Assembly: GCA_900323505.1 (NCBI GenBank)
Contig: OOIN01000002.1
Span: 1,178,001-1,242,000, forward strand
Reading direction: 5' to 3'
DNA from: Ustilago trichophora
Lineage: Eukaryota; Basidiomycota; Ustilaginomycetes; Ustilaginales; Ustilaginaceae
Length of the DNA: 64,000 nt
The notes below the pieces were generated by a model that saw nothing but the letters and a program-made list of their open reading frames with translations, was not told the DNA's origin and ran no database searches. The translations under genes and the position numbers were made by a program. Numbering within the stretch: position 1 is the stretch's first letter; the number at the start of each line of letters is the position of its first letter. Below are positions 44,001-53,860 of this stretch, one piece after another.

Positions 44001-44211
44001 AGAGAAGAAGGAAGGCATGTTGTCGAACCTCTTCTCTTCTTCGTCATCTTCGGCAGCGCATTCCAAGCGCAATTCGATGCAGCAGCTGAACAACGGCGTG
44101 GCTTCGAATGGAATGGGAGCAGCTGATGAGGCAAGCCAGCCAACGCGCAAACCAAGTCTGTCGACACGAACGCTCAGCAAGACGTTTGGATTCGGCCGCA
44201 AGCAGACTTGA
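41005..44211 (+). CDS. Ubiquitin-specific protease (UBP9/13, USP12/46, CreB type)
   Basis: A single exon encodes 1068 aa from ATG 41005. The protein is a cysteine protease that removes ubiquitin from substrates. Residues 1-130 are Ser/Ala-rich. The Cys box NFGNTCYVNSMLQ holds the nucleophile C147. The His box HHGHYIAVVK holds H577, and the following WVQFDDD supplies the Asp. The finger zinc ligands CLTC and CDSC are intact. The catalytic domain contains a Ser/Pro-rich insertion at about residues 225-345. The domain most resembles the USP12/USP46 group, which in Aspergillus includes CreB of carbon catabolite repression and works with a WD40 partner; the substrate here is unknown. The last 400 residues are disordered and Ser-rich. 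No WD40 gene is nearby. Confidence 0.92.
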   Translation: MSFSWKGLLGVNQNSASSSLASPSTSASHNASASSSANAAAYATPNSTASASVASPTSAGSSATSPSAMRPPLNANPYSVTQPGAVTVPLFGGMISGSSSFHSTSFIPSSSATTQSSIISRKPSEIPVNAAEGGGYLLGMENFGNTCYVNSMLQSLYFCRPFRDSVLSYKTSGRERSESDPVNQNGVHTIGDLAPRTPPDTVPETADGIPPPDTLFAALRDLFEVIQQSGHQKALSSPTRLTAPGSLPLSSPISPSPPSASAADQPPIARKTSILGRPSTASGTSGRGGAGNHVVSPASVNAGATAAQAIPIAPGTVTSSGPPNLSISTSSTGTLASGFPAVDSSAVKAFLGTLKRENVLFDTTMHQDAHEMLNFVLNKVGEDLIDADKARGRVKMQSRNPYLNMRTESNKTVDAQRKHNVMEVGPNGKTCVHRLFEGILTNETRCLTCETVTSRDECFLDLSIDIEKNSSVTSCLRQFSASEMLRSRNKFFCDSCSGLQEAEKRMKIKKLPNLLALHLKRFKYEETVQRYVKLAYRVVFPLELRLFNTSDDAEDPDRLYELCAIVVHIGAGPHHGHYIAVVKVGGRWVQFDDDVVTYIDEAEITRYYGDRPGLGSAYVLFYQAVDLDFEGLGLEDPALQASIQQRVSASEGRGRAGLKVPEMTDSRSNISPDRSGAAATANRPRLDSVTEGSPLVSVGAGQPETAQGGNGWFGSFRNREKRAGSQSRRRPKTTSSVDPVANGFPGLPTSTTHGDLSRNGVTEADGLTPDNASVSTHSTSANDGTSRGTPAIASTSVTPSTDYAGSASIPLPSNGISDASAGIEGGVSPVRQGPSIINSSVSSALDAHASRATTESPSESKFGRMIANQTDAAANREAREHNLMRGVMNRRARAASEGFPSAGMLAEAPWGPKGRSPMHGGTLVAEAEEGHHAVVTPSAVDTSASATSTSTSPQREVSSGSGFAPLGRLLSSNNQKLQVKNARRASSSYTPISPATDKGEKKEGMLSNLFSSSSSSAAHSKRNSMQQLNNGVASNGMGAADEASQPTRKPSLSTRTLSKTFGFGRKQT

Positions 44212-45897
44212 CGTTGAGCTGTGGTCCCAAGCTACGCGCACACGGAATCAGAGGGAAGCGTGCGTATACGACCTTTTCACTTGACACATTGGAAATCACA
44301 TAGAAAGATCGACAAAATTTTAGCAAGCGTGTGCTCAGATAAGAAACCGTGTCGAGCCGGTCGTCGTGATGCATGGTGAATCATTATTGTTGCCAGCACA
44401 GCGGGAGGCGTGTTGCAGTCGAAGACAAGATTTCACGTATACAAGGGCAGCTGCAGGGGTCAAGCTTTGCATGATTGATGGCGAGCGTCTATGGAAATTT
44501 TTGATTTGGAGCCCCGCCTCGGCCATGCATGTTGGGGAGAGAGTTGAGGGCAGTGGCTGTTTGACATAAAGGTGGTGGCATCAAAGTGAGAACTGTATGC
44601 AAGGGAGATTCGCAGCCTCGTTCGAATTTTACGCGACAAAAAGCAGGCAAGCCGCGTGTTGTTGTTGCTCTTGGCCCAGTCCTCCACCAATACGATGCAT
44701 CTATCGATCAATCTTTTGCTCGTCGTTGCCTCCATCCAGCTGTTGCTGTCATTCCGGCTTGTGTGTGCAGTACATACACGACCTTGATCCAAGTTACCTA
44801 GACTTGGCACCTCCAGAAGAAAGCTTCTTACAATATTTGGTGGTGATCATACGGCGCAGAGAGACACACTGCGATAGACAGCTTGTGACAGGTGTTGATT
44901 GGTTTCTGGGACGCGTTCAGATCGATAGACGCCGGGCAAGAGACGCGTGTTGTGACGCTAATGCACAGCGGTCGAAAAAAAAGGTACCACAACGGTTGCC
45001 GAGCCTTCGATCGCTACCGCCCGAACCACTCACAATAGCACACGGATACAGGGGCGATTCGCTCGAGCAACCACCGCACAACAGCTGCAATCGCCACGTG
45101 TGTCGAATCGATGGCTGCAGCCTGCCTTACACCCAACCGATCTCTGACGCCTTTCGACGGCATCTGAACACTCGCAAGTCGCTGGTGCACTCGGTCGTCT
45201 CGCCTTCATCAACACTTGACCAACACTCTCTGATAGCAATCTCAGCAGCATGATGGCGAGAGGGAGGAGGAGAAAATTCTCGGATCGGATTGCAGAACCC
45301 CGACTCCGCTGTGGCTTGCTCTCTTGAGTGCCATCTCTTCAGTGTCTCACCTCTCTTTGCGCCTGACTGCGTTACCCGGAGGCGCGCCTAAAAGTTCGAC
45401 CGTGTGTTGCACCTGTCATGTCTGCATATCCACAACCCTCTGTTCTCGAGATCCATCACATTCAGGACATTGAGCTGGTCGTAAACAGCACGATCGATTA
45501 TGTCGGGAGGTGATGACAGCTTTCAGATCCTTAAGGCCTGGCTCGCTGCCGTATGAAGCCTTGCTGCATTCCCTCAGCCCCGAGCCTCGCTTTGACCTGG
45601 TTCAACCTTGCTTGTTATCGTCGTCTTACTTTTTAGCGCGGGCACCTCCGCACCTCCTGCCCTTTTGCAGGGGACCCCACTCTCATTATCGTGATCTGCT
45701 TAAGCTTCTGATTTGGTTCTGCAGCTCGCCTACCCCACACTGCAGCTGGTGATTCTGACTGCCTCTGGCTCTGTCCTATATAGGTCCTCTGGACATATCT
45801 GTGTTCCACCTCGTACTCCCCTCCCGCTTTTCCCTCACTCCGAGCCTCTGTGGCATCCTTTGCACAGGTCGCTCATCATCGCCTGGCCGTTCCTACG
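44212..45897. other. Intergenic, GH36-gene upstream region
   Basis: No coding region is supported. The last 250 nt are CT-rich and form a probable leader of the gene starting at 45898. Confidence 0.55.
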
Positions 45898-48800
45898 ATG
45901 CGTTCCGCTCCCATCTTTCAGCCATCGCTCAACTCCTCACGCTCCATCCCTCAGTCTCAGGCTTGTGAAGACGGCATCACATTCGCTGCACACTACCCGG
46001 CTGACGATTACGCCGCGTCCTTAGCCAGCGGAGACGCCCGCCTCGAGCTTTGGACTAACTTGCCAGTCTCACAATGCAGTGCTGCCTCAACATCGCGAGC
46101 GACTGCTTGGAAGGCCATCGCACTACATCCTGTCAAAGCCACGCTTAGTCGCAAGAGTGGCTATTCCTTTGTAGCCAAAGTCAAATGCTCCATCGACGCA
46201 GACGACGGCGTTTTCGGCTTCACCTATCGCATAGTACATCCCGATGGTCAGCTCGACTGGCTGGGCTCGCCTTCCAACGACGGCCAGATCTACCTTCCTT
46301 CTTCGAACCAGTCCTCCTCTACGATTCGACAGCTCGTTCGTCCTCATCAGGGTACTGATGTCGAAGTCCGTGGCAGGTGCAGCTCCACTGATGATCACGA
46401 GGGTCCTCTCACCCTCGCTACCTTGGTTACTTCCCACCGCGATGCTTCTTCCAGACTCTCCTTCGGCATCAAGGCAAGCAATGTACAATCCGGATTGGTC
46501 GTAGAGAGGACCAAATCCACCTGGTGTACGTCGAGACGCTTCCAATCGCTGACTGACGTTTCCTCCGATTTCGGATCCAACCTCCTGGTCCTCGAGCTCG
46601 CACGATCGGACCGCAGAGAGGTGCTAGTACTTCTGCCAGTCTTCGATGATGGCAATGTCACAACTCGACTCATCCGCAGCTCCTGTAAGGATGGCTTTGT
46701 CAATTTCGAGATGGTTGGACCCGAACAAATCTCAGCGAAGGTTGCAGTCGCCCTTGGCACTGTCGAAAAGCTCGAACGCATCATTGCAGCATGCCGTTCT
46801 CTCGCTGCAAGAACGCTAAGAGCGCCCATCCACGAACCTCTTGGACTCGGCTGGTCTGCAAAGAAGGCGATCGACCTGGACTCACCCCTATTGCCGAGCA
46901 TCGAAGCCAGCGTTCCCTCAATTCCCTATAGTTCCAACGAGCCCGATTGTGTCGATCTGTCTTTCTACTCGGACTCCACAGCCGTTGACAGCGGGGTCGC
47001 CGGTCTCAGCACCGCAAGCTCGATGATCTCCTCAAGTGGAGACGAATCTTTCGTTCAGGACGAACAAGACGATGCATCCACTATCAATGGTGACCGCACA
47101 CTACAAGCGGAATTCCGATCCTCGCCTTCTAAGCCTACAGCTGGACTTGGTTTCTGTACCTGGGAGGCTATGCAAAACGACAAGCGACGACCCTTCCTCT
47201 CCGAGGTTGTTGCTGCGCTCGAGGCTGCTGAGAAGCGTCTCGGCGAAGGCTCCATCACTTCTCTGCTCATTGACGATGGATGGCAAGACATCGTGTACGG
47301 CTCAGAAGATCGTGGCCGACTTAACAGCTTCGACATGGACCCCGCCGTGCTCGACCTTGACGAAACTCTGGTATCTGGGGATGCGGATCCCAGCGGCTCT
47401 GTTCTCGCCCGCTACATCTCATGCGTTCGACGGCGGTTCCCTTCCATCCGCTCTGTAGGCTGTTGGATGACCCTGGCTGGATATTGGGATGGTATTCATC
47501 CGGATGGACCGATCGCCAATGGCCTCAGCGCGCCTCTTCGTCGCGTCTGTGTTGAAGACCCCTTCCGTCAGGCAAGCCGAGACTGGTTCATCCAAGCCAC
47601 GGAGCTCGACATGCATCTTTTCTGGGACCGAGCCTTCCACTCTCTCCGTCAAAGTGGAATCAACTTTGTCAAGATTGACGCTCAGGCGGAATGGGAATGG
47701 GTCCAGGACGTGGGTTCCGAAGGCAAGAGTGGTCAGAAAACTTCCACACGCTCAGCCACGCTGGGCAAAGCGGCTTTTGAAGCAATGGAGGGCGCTGCAG
47801 CGCGTTACTTTGGCGCCGGAGAAGGCGTAATCCACTCCATGGCTTTCACTTCTGCTTTCACCAACACTTCCAGGACCCTTCATGGCCAAGGTATGACCGT
47901 TCGCTGTACGGACGACTTCTTCCCTCAGATTCCCGAGGCGCACCGTCATCATCTCGCCCATAATGTCTACAACTCGCTGTTGCTTCCTGAGCACTCTTGC
48001 GATGCTGACATGCTCTCGCACTGTGTCGATGGAGCGAGCTTGTCGCTAGAGGAGGGAGAAGGAGTGAATCACACAGGCTTTCATGCCTCATTCCGAGCTT
48101 TCACAGATGCGCGTCTGTGGCTTTCGGACAAACTTGATGCCCCTGCGCATGACTCAATTCGAGCTCTCGTGCCTCCACTGACACTGTCTGGCCAAGACGC
48201 TGGTGTCTCCGTGCAAGCACGGGGTCAGCTCCTTACCAATGCAATGTTTGACGACCTCATTTGCGATGGCACGGGTCCAGCGCTCAAGCTCCGTGTCCAA
48301 CACGAGAGCCTTGGAACTGGAACTCTGGGATTCTGGAACTTGCGCGCCAACCAAGCCGGTACTTTTGACTTGCTAGATATCAAGCAGATAGTTCCGAGAC
48401 GCACCGAGACTATTCAAACGCACGTCGCTCTATCCGCACAATACGCAGTCAGAAGCTTCCGTACCGGCAAGGTCTGGCTTCTTTCAAGCGACACTAATCG
48501 AACGGACTTGGAAAATAGCGTCCTGAGCATTACGCTGGAAGCTGACTCCTGGGAAGTCTTGACAGTGTCGCCTTTGCTGAGCACAGCGGTGGAGGGAGTT
48601 AGTGTGGCTCTAATGGGCTCTACTGAGCACTTTATGACGCCCGATGGCGTGCATTCCTTCAGCGTCTCCGCCTCCGCCCCCGTGAAAGACAGCAAAAGGC
48701 GTCGTTCAGCATCCAAGAGCCGCAGACCATCGCAGCAACATCGTCGCCAATCCACACGCTCTGTGAGCACCTCGAGTATTGCCTCCATCGCGACCGACAC

Positions 48801-49737
48801 TTGCAGTACACCCAGCACAGATACCGCGCTCACCATCCCAACCGCCACAAGCTCTCTCGATAGCTTTGTGAGGGAGTCGTGTTCAGGTTCCCGTGTTGTG
48901 CTTACGTCGTTGGCGATGATCAATGGTTTCTTTGCTCTTCTGCAAGCCACCGTGTCCGGCGTTGTTTCGGCCCCTTCTCACGTCAGCCGGAAGGGTAAGA
49001 AGATGGCTCTCGTCAACATGGTTGACTCGATCATTGGAGTGCTGGACACCTTTCAGACTTTGTTCGTGTTTGGATTGCTCGTGCTGGCATCCTGGACTTC
49101 GGTTCTACCTCATACACACTCGTCGAAGCGTGGTGGCTCGAAAAAGGCATCCTGGCTGCCATTCTTGCACAAGAATCAGATTCAGGAAGAAGCTAACGCC
49201 GATGAAGTCTGCATGGACGATGCTCCACCCAAAAACATCCGCTTGAGACCTGCTGACGCAGTAATCACCCTTAAACGCTGTTTGACATCTCGCACCATCG
49301 TTCCTTTACGCGAGTTTCCCACTTCCATCGCCAACCCAACTCAATCAACCAGTGGCACCCTGAACCCCACCTCATCCATGACCAAAACCTCAACCCCACC
49401 TCCAACTCCAGACGTAGTCGCAACGACCCTCATCAACATGGCAACCAAAATCCAATTCCTCGTCCTTTGCCCTCGGAGCAATTGTATCAGAACATGCATG
49501 ATCGACCGCACCACCTTTGACTGCGCCACAACCGCTTGGATCAAAATTCACCCAATCCAGCTTCAATCCACAGCATCACCTCAAAACACCGACAATGCAG
49601 AAGGTGGAGCTTTCACAGTGGAAGTAGACCTTAAGGCTTGGAGGGAGAATCAAGATGAGACCTACAGACAGTCGTTGTGCGGTCCTGTCAGCTTGTCACT
49701 TCGCATCACCAGTGACCCTTCGACATACAGTAATTAG
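45898..49737 (+). CDS. GH36 raffinose-synthase-like protein with C-terminal hydrophobic extension
   Basis: A single exon encodes 1279 aa from ATG 45898; the frame extends 16 codons upstream without an ATG. The catalytic part belongs to glycoside hydrolase family 36, raffinose synthase/Sip1 branch. Signs are GFCTWEAM at about residue 418, LLIDDGWQD at about 454 and the nucleophile D594 in FVKIDAQAEWEW. The RCTDDFFP segment (D672/D673) corresponds to the acid/base region. The substrate would be an alpha-galactoside; synthase or hydrolase activity cannot be told apart here. A beta-sandwich-like N-terminal region precedes the barrel. After the barrel and the expected C-terminal domain comes a Ser/Arg-rich linker (about 920-970). 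Two hydrophobic segments at about 1003-1023 and 1046-1071 follow, then about 200 further residues. No signal peptide is visible. The hydrophobic segments are unusual for this family. Confidence 0.88.
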   Translation: MRSAPIFQPSLNSSRSIPQSQACEDGITFAAHYPADDYAASLASGDARLELWTNLPVSQCSAASTSRATAWKAIALHPVKATLSRKSGYSFVAKVKCSIDADDGVFGFTYRIVHPDGQLDWLGSPSNDGQIYLPSSNQSSSTIRQLVRPHQGTDVEVRGRCSSTDDHEGPLTLATLVTSHRDASSRLSFGIKASNVQSGLVVERTKSTWCTSRRFQSLTDVSSDFGSNLLVLELARSDRREVLVLLPVFDDGNVTTRLIRSSCKDGFVNFEMVGPEQISAKVAVALGTVEKLERIIAACRSLAARTLRAPIHEPLGLGWSAKKAIDLDSPLLPSIEASVPSIPYSSNEPDCVDLSFYSDSTAVDSGVAGLSTASSMISSSGDESFVQDEQDDASTINGDRTLQAEFRSSPSKPTAGLGFCTWEAMQNDKRRPFLSEVVAALEAAEKRLGEGSITSLLIDDGWQDIVYGSEDRGRLNSFDMDPAVLDLDETLVSGDADPSGSVLARYISCVRRRFPSIRSVGCWMTLAGYWDGIHPDGPIANGLSAPLRRVCVEDPFRQASRDWFIQATELDMHLFWDRAFHSLRQSGINFVKIDAQAEWEWVQDVGSEGKSGQKTSTRSATLGKAAFEAMEGAAARYFGAGEGVIHSMAFTSAFTNTSRTLHGQGMTVRCTDDFFPQIPEAHRHHLAHNVYNSLLLPEHSCDADMLSHCVDGASLSLEEGEGVNHTGFHASFRAFTDARLWLSDKLDAPAHDSIRALVPPLTLSGQDAGVSVQARGQLLTNAMFDDLICDGTGPALKLRVQHESLGTGTLGFWNLRANQAGTFDLLDIKQIVPRRTETIQTHVALSAQYAVRSFRTGKVWLLSSDTNRTDLENSVLSITLEADSWEVLTVSPLLSTAVEGVSVALMGSTEHFMTPDGVHSFSVSASAPVKDSKRRRSASKSRRPSQQHRRQSTRSVSTSSIASIATDTCSTPSTDTALTIPTATSSLDSFVRESCSGSRVVLTSLAMINGFFALLQATVSGVVSAPSHVSRKGKKMALVNMVDSIIGVLDTFQTLFVFGLLVLASWTSVLPHTHSSKRGGSKKASWLPFLHKNQIQEEANADEVCMDDAPPKNIRLRPADAVITLKRCLTSRTIVPLREFPTSIANPTQSTSGTLNPTSSMTKTSTPPPTPDVVATTLINMATKIQFLVLCPRSNCIRTCMIDRTTFDCATTAWIKIHPIQLQSTASPQNTDNAEGGAFTVEVDLKAWRENQDETYRQSLCGPVSLSLRITSDPSTYSN

Positions 49738-50081
49738 ATTGGTCACGAAAGCAAAATGAAATTAAGCACCAAGCTGTCCACTAATGCTGGTTGATTGTCG
49801 TGGAGGAGATGTGTGTGTGTGTGTGTGTGTGTGTGTGGCGCGCAAAGTGCAATTGCGGAAGTCCGAGTCTCTTTGCACCAACAGCAAGCACAAAGCGTAC
49901 AGCGAACAGCCAAAGAATCAAAGCGCGCAAGATACACGAGAACCCCCCCTACATCACTCTCTTCCACAGTAACTCAACCCAGCGAGCAGAACCGCCAAAA
50001 GAGATGCAGCACAACACTGAGATTAAACCGAGACACGAGCAAAGCATGCTTGTTGAACAAGATTTCGGGTCAGCTATTCAG
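49738..50081. other. Intergenic between convergent genes
   Basis: This space separates the ends of the GH36-like gene and the minus-strand gene. It contains a GT microsatellite and no gene. Confidence 0.7.
49809..49838. repeat. (GT)n microsatellite
   Basis: About 30 nt of alternating T and G lie in the short intergenic space between two convergent genes. Confidence 0.9.
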
Positions 50082-51923
50082 CTATGCGACAGGGGGACCG
50101 CCAGGCACATCAAATGGCTCCTGCGTCTGCGTCTGCATATCTCCAACCTGCTCGACTCCATTTGAAACATTCCGAGTCTCCAGCGCAGCCTTGTGCACCG
50201 TCTCGTCGTGCTCGGTAGCTGCAAGATTGCTGGCTTGGGCCTCGAGTAGCCCTTCTGAAGGTGCCTCAGCTTTGGTTTGCGAGTCAACCAGGTCTGTACT
50301 GGCTGAAGCCTGGAGCGGCTTCTCCCCTGCCTCCTTGGGAAGAAGGTCTACAGCTTCACCCCCTGCAAGGGCAGCCTCTCTGTGCTGTTGGCTATCATGC
50401 TCAGACTCGGCAGTCACATGAGTCGGCTGCGAGGTAGCGACATGTAATTGACTACCGTTGGCAGCGTGCTCGCTCTTGGCGTAGGCTTGAAGTGCAGGGT
50501 TGGAAGCAGATGTTGACAAAGGTACCGACATCTGGGTGGCGACGGTCTTTTGCGATGGTGTACGGTGCAAGCTGACGCGGTCTGAAGGTGCTCCTGGTCC
50601 CGCAAAGGTACCGCTTGGAGCGTACATGGCCTGCTGCGAGTTCTGGCCTGTCGAGCTTGCGGCGACCGAGTCACGGGTGCGGGAAGATGAATCACTTCCG
50701 CGTCTACTGAGCGGAGGCAGCGCCTTGAGCGAAGCGTAGGTATCACTGCTGTTGCGACGGTCGCCCATCAGACTGCCACCGATGCTCCTTGCTCCGCCCA
50801 GACTGGGCGCGTGGTGTTGGCTCCGGCTGGCGCCGCCCAAACTCATACCCGCGGTTGACGAGGCAAGCGTCAGAACACTGGCGTTGTCGGCTGGGATGGC
50901 GGAGGGGTGTGGGTTGTTGTTGGGATGATGTCTCGAGTGAGTGGGCACGTTGATGAAGTTGGTACCGCCTTCGCCTGTGGTGCTACCGTTGTTGACAATC
51001 TGGCCACTGCCACTGCGCGAGATGTTGTTGGAGGCAAACTGGATTGCAGAGCCCTCACGAGGACCGGTGCTGAGACGAGGGGAAGTGCCGAAGGAGTCTT
51101 CGCCGCCACTCTGACGATGTCCGGCGATGTGGGTTGTTGGAAGGACCGTGGCTTCGCGCGTCTCCATGCTCATGAGTGTGGTGGGCTTTGTGCTGGCACG
51201 GCTCTTGGAAGTGTCCGTTGTACGGTTGCCGATCGAGTCGCGTCCGGCAAAGCTGCTTTCGTCGTCTGTGTCTAGCTCGGCACTGTGCGACGTGATAGGT
51301 GCATTTGAGATGATTGCACCTGGGATCGGGGCAGCTGCACCTGCGCCTCCGCCCGTTTCAGTGGTCGAGGATGCGCCTAGGTACACAGCGACATCGTTTC
51401 CACCGGCGGCAGAAGGTTCGAGGGGTTTCTCGTAAGTGACAGTGCTGGGCGAGAGGGTGCCAGGATCTTGGTCAGTCAGCACCGAAACAGTGTCAGGTCG
51501 AGGCGACCTGGGCAAGTCAATCGTGCCAAGCGGCTCTTGTGTTGGGATGCCGTCGAGTTGTGGTGGAGGTGTCAATCTGCCTTGAGCGGGTGTATCGGTG
51601 TTGGGCACCGTGAGGGTGCTTGCAAGTCCGTGTGCTGGATTGGAATTGAAGGCGGAAGCGAACTGTGGCTGCTGACTTCCATTAGCAATGCCGTGAGGGT
51701 CGTCATTGATGTTGGGCAGCGTCGCCGTCTTTGCTCGATCGTTGGATCCTTTCCTGCCGCCCTTCCTGGCCGGCACAGTTCCACTTGTGGCAGAATGATG
51801 AGCAGACTGGGACAAAGCTGCATCGCTTGCTCGTCTACCAAATTTCTTCGAGAACCAGCTACCAATGGAGTTTTTCTTCTGGCGGCCGTTGGGCTGAGCC
51901 GGCGGTGATACACTTCCGCTCAT
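50082..51923 (-). CDS. Disordered Ser/Thr/Gly-rich protein, function unknown
   Basis: A single exon of 613 aa starts at ATG 51923, the first ATG in the frame; the open frame upstream to 52190 lacks an ATG and is taken as leader. I do not recognise the protein. The N-terminus carries a basic amphipathic stretch (NSIGSWFSKKFGRRASDAA) that could bind membrane or DNA, followed by a basic Gly/Lys segment (RKGGRKGSNDRAK). The remainder is rich in Ser, Thr, Gly, Ala and Asn without predicted folds, and the last 150 residues are Glu/Ala/Gln-rich. Many Ser-Pro and Arg-x-x-Ser sites suggest phosphorylation. Cell location and role are unknown. Confidence 0.7.
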   Translation of the reverse strand: MSGSVSPPAQPNGRQKKNSIGSWFSKKFGRRASDAALSQSAHHSATSGTVPARKGGRKGSNDRAKTATLPNINDDPHGIANGSQQPQFASAFNSNPAHGLASTLTVPNTDTPAQGRLTPPPQLDGIPTQEPLGTIDLPRSPRPDTVSVLTDQDPGTLSPSTVTYEKPLEPSAAGGNDVAVYLGASSTTETGGGAGAAAPIPGAIISNAPITSHSAELDTDDESSFAGRDSIGNRTTDTSKSRASTKPTTLMSMETREATVLPTTHIAGHRQSGGEDSFGTSPRLSTGPREGSAIQFASNNISRSGSGQIVNNGSTTGEGGTNFINVPTHSRHHPNNNPHPSAIPADNASVLTLASSTAGMSLGGASRSQHHAPSLGGARSIGGSLMGDRRNSSDTYASLKALPPLSRRGSDSSSRTRDSVAASSTGQNSQQAMYAPSGTFAGPGAPSDRVSLHRTPSQKTVATQMSVPLSTSASNPALQAYAKSEHAANGSQLHVATSQPTHVTAESEHDSQQHREAALAGGEAVDLLPKEAGEKPLQASASTDLVDSQTKAEAPSEGLLEAQASNLAATEHDETVHKAALETRNVSNGVEQVGDMQTQTQEPFDVPGGPPVA

Positions 51924-52672
51924 CTTTGCTTGTGTCTGGACTTTTGTAGAAGAGAGAGAGACGATGACGATGACGGCAAAGCAGATGATGCGATCTGAAA
52001 CGCAACGGCAATTATGAGATAGCAGAAGGAGGAAGACGGAAGCAAAAGTGACTGCCAGAGAATATAGCTGTGGTGATGGTGGTTGATGGTTGTTGATAGC
52101 GTGAAGATTAAGAGCACGCACAAGGAAGCTAAAAGCGGAAAGGGTCTCATTACAAGCGCCTTGCGCAGCCAAGCGCTCAAGCCAATTCAAGTCAAGTCAA
52201 GCCACCCAAGCCGAGTTTAAGAAGGGTGAAATGTCGCAGTGTCAAGTTGTGTGGAGAAAAAGCTTCCGCAACTCCGATTGTGTGCACATGACAATCACCA
52301 GTGGTGTGACGCCGACAGTAAACTAGCCTGCCTCGCCCACACCTTTGCAATCCGAGAAAAATAGAAATTCAAAGACACGCGCCGGACTGCATCTCTCTCT
52401 CTCTTCGGCATCTGACTGCCTTATGACGTCCCACTCTTCCGAGCTTTTGTTTGGCGACGCGAGCATGCCACCATCTGATACAGTGTGTACAGTACTGTAC
52501 TGTACAGTACAGAGCAGACTCCTCCGAAACTATTGTTAAGTGTTGACCATGAAGGCTCAGCACAGGCTGCTATCATTCATAGACACAGTGAGGGTTCGAG
52601 ATAGATACATAGCTAAGCAGTCTTGGAAGACGACGACAAAAGTGACTAATTTGGAGCAGCTTCGTTGCTGCC
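51924..52672. other. Intergenic with 18-bp palindrome
   Basis: This is the upstream region of the minus-strand gene at 51923 and the 3' flank of the Rds1-type gene. It holds the longest copy of the CTGTAC/GTACAG palindrome and no supported gene. Confidence 0.6.
52487..52512. repeat. CTGTACTGTACAGTACAG palindrome (copy 2, longest)
   Basis: Bases 52495-52512 form a perfect 18-bp palindrome, preceded by GTACAGTA. The inner 12 bases (52498-52509) are identical to the copies at 8336-8347 and 57959-57970. Confidence 0.85.
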
Positions 52673-53860
52673 TTAACCAGCCTGGTAAATGGCAGGGCCG
52701 GCAACGACGTGATAGTTGATGAGCGACAAATTGGCAGGAGTGTAGAAAGTGTCCGTGTCGGTCAGCGCAACAAAGATGGTGCTGTTGATCAGCGAGGGAC
52801 CCTGAGGGTACACGGTCCCTCCTGGCTGCCTGGCCTTGGCAGTTCCGGCGTTCGTGTCCACATCGTACAAAGGAGCATAGGTTACGTTGAATTGCGACAC
52901 GTAGGCGGCAAACTTGGGAACGCCAGCAGTGTGAGTCTTGGTTCTTTGCTGGTAAGGTCCCTGCGTCTTTCCAGGGTTGTCCCAAACAAAAGTATTCTCC
53001 TGGCCCTCTTCAGTCAGAGCACTGACATTATTCGAGATCGAGGGTCCGCCGGCGGCTTTACCAGCAGCGATAGCATCAGGCTGGTTGGTCCAATTGAGAG
53101 CCGGATACATCTCCCAAGCTAGTGGCTTATTCTCCTCTGGACAGGAAACGATCCAGGGGCTCAGCAACGTCCATGCCCACGACTGAGGGATGCCCGTCTC
53201 GAACCACTCTGGCATAGGGAAAAGACCTTCGAATTGGCGGAAGCTCATTTGTTGCCTAGCCTCGGTGGTGATGGACTGCAGCAAAATCTGGGCGCTTGCG
53301 CGGTTGTCGAGCAGGTTCAGGAACCCATAGACACCCGACTCGCCCCACTTTGTCAGACGCTGGCTGAAGTCGATGAATTCCGGGACCGTTTCAAATTCGT
53401 AGCGGTAGGTGCACTGCTTTGGAGCTTGGGGACCGAGCATGTTGGAGAGGGCGACAGCATGGCCAATCTCCTGCTGAGCCATGTGACGGATCAGATGGCG
53501 ATCATCTGCATCAATACCGGCGTCGTCGTAGTCGGCATCCGAAAATTTGACCAGACCATAGTTGAACAGGTCGAGCTCGATATATTCCTGATGCAGGGCA
53601 AGCGCAATTGACTGGAAGTCAAAGTTTGAAAAGACCTGGTAGGTCGGCTTCTTGACAAGGAACGAAGAGTTGGGCTGGTAGCTCTCCGAGATGTTCATCC
53701 CGGCCTGGCGAGGATCTGCGCCGGCACCGAGCTGTGAAGGAGGCACGATTGTAAATTGATCCCTCCTCAGCTGACTGGGTGCTGACAAGGCGGAGGAGAG
53801 CAGCGATGCACATCCAATTGCGAGATGCAGGAAGGTGGAGAAGCTCGGGGACACGACCAT
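52673..53860 (-). CDS. rds1: Secreted ferritin-like stress protein, Rds1 type
   Basis: A single exon of 395 aa starts at ATG 53860. A signal peptide is evident: hydrophobic residues about 10-25 ending SSALSA, then a Ser-Gln-Leu-Arg-Arg stretch that could be a processing site. The mature part contains a ferritin-like helical domain at about 75-230, with the helix LALHQEYIELDLFNYGL, an ExxH motif in QQEIGHAVAL and the helix QSITTEARQQMSFRQFEG, which together could form a metal site. Several N-x-S/T glycosylation sites lie in the last third. S. pombe rds1 responds to nutrient and stress conditions, and its molecular role is not established. Related genes are common in fungi as small families. 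The gene is divergent from the three-exon gene at 55437. Confidence 0.88.
   Translation of the reverse strand: MVVSPSFSTFLHLAIGCASLLSSALSAPSQLRRDQFTIVPPSQLGAGADPRQAGMNISESYQPNSSFLVKKPTYQVFSNFDFQSIALALHQEYIELDLFNYGLVKFSDADYDDAGIDADDRHLIRHMAQQEIGHAVALSNMLGPQAPKQCTYRYEFETVPEFIDFSQRLTKWGESGVYGFLNLLDNRASAQILLQSITTEARQQMSFRQFEGLFPMPEWFETGIPQSWAWTLLSPWIVSCPEENKPLAWEMYPALNWTNQPDAIAAGKAAGGPSISNNVSALTEEGQENTFVWDNPGKTQGPYQQRTKTHTAGVPKFAAYVSQFNVTYAPLYDVDTNAGTAKARQPGGTVYPQGPSLINSTIFVALTDTDTFYTPANLSLINYHVVAGPAIYQAG

Noticed and set aside
51924..52190. In-frame upstream extension of the minus-strand disordered protein, with hydrophobic stretches resembling membrane segments
   Set aside because: The extension contains no ATG; its first codon is TTG. 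The first ATG is at 51923 and fits a hydrophilic N-terminus.
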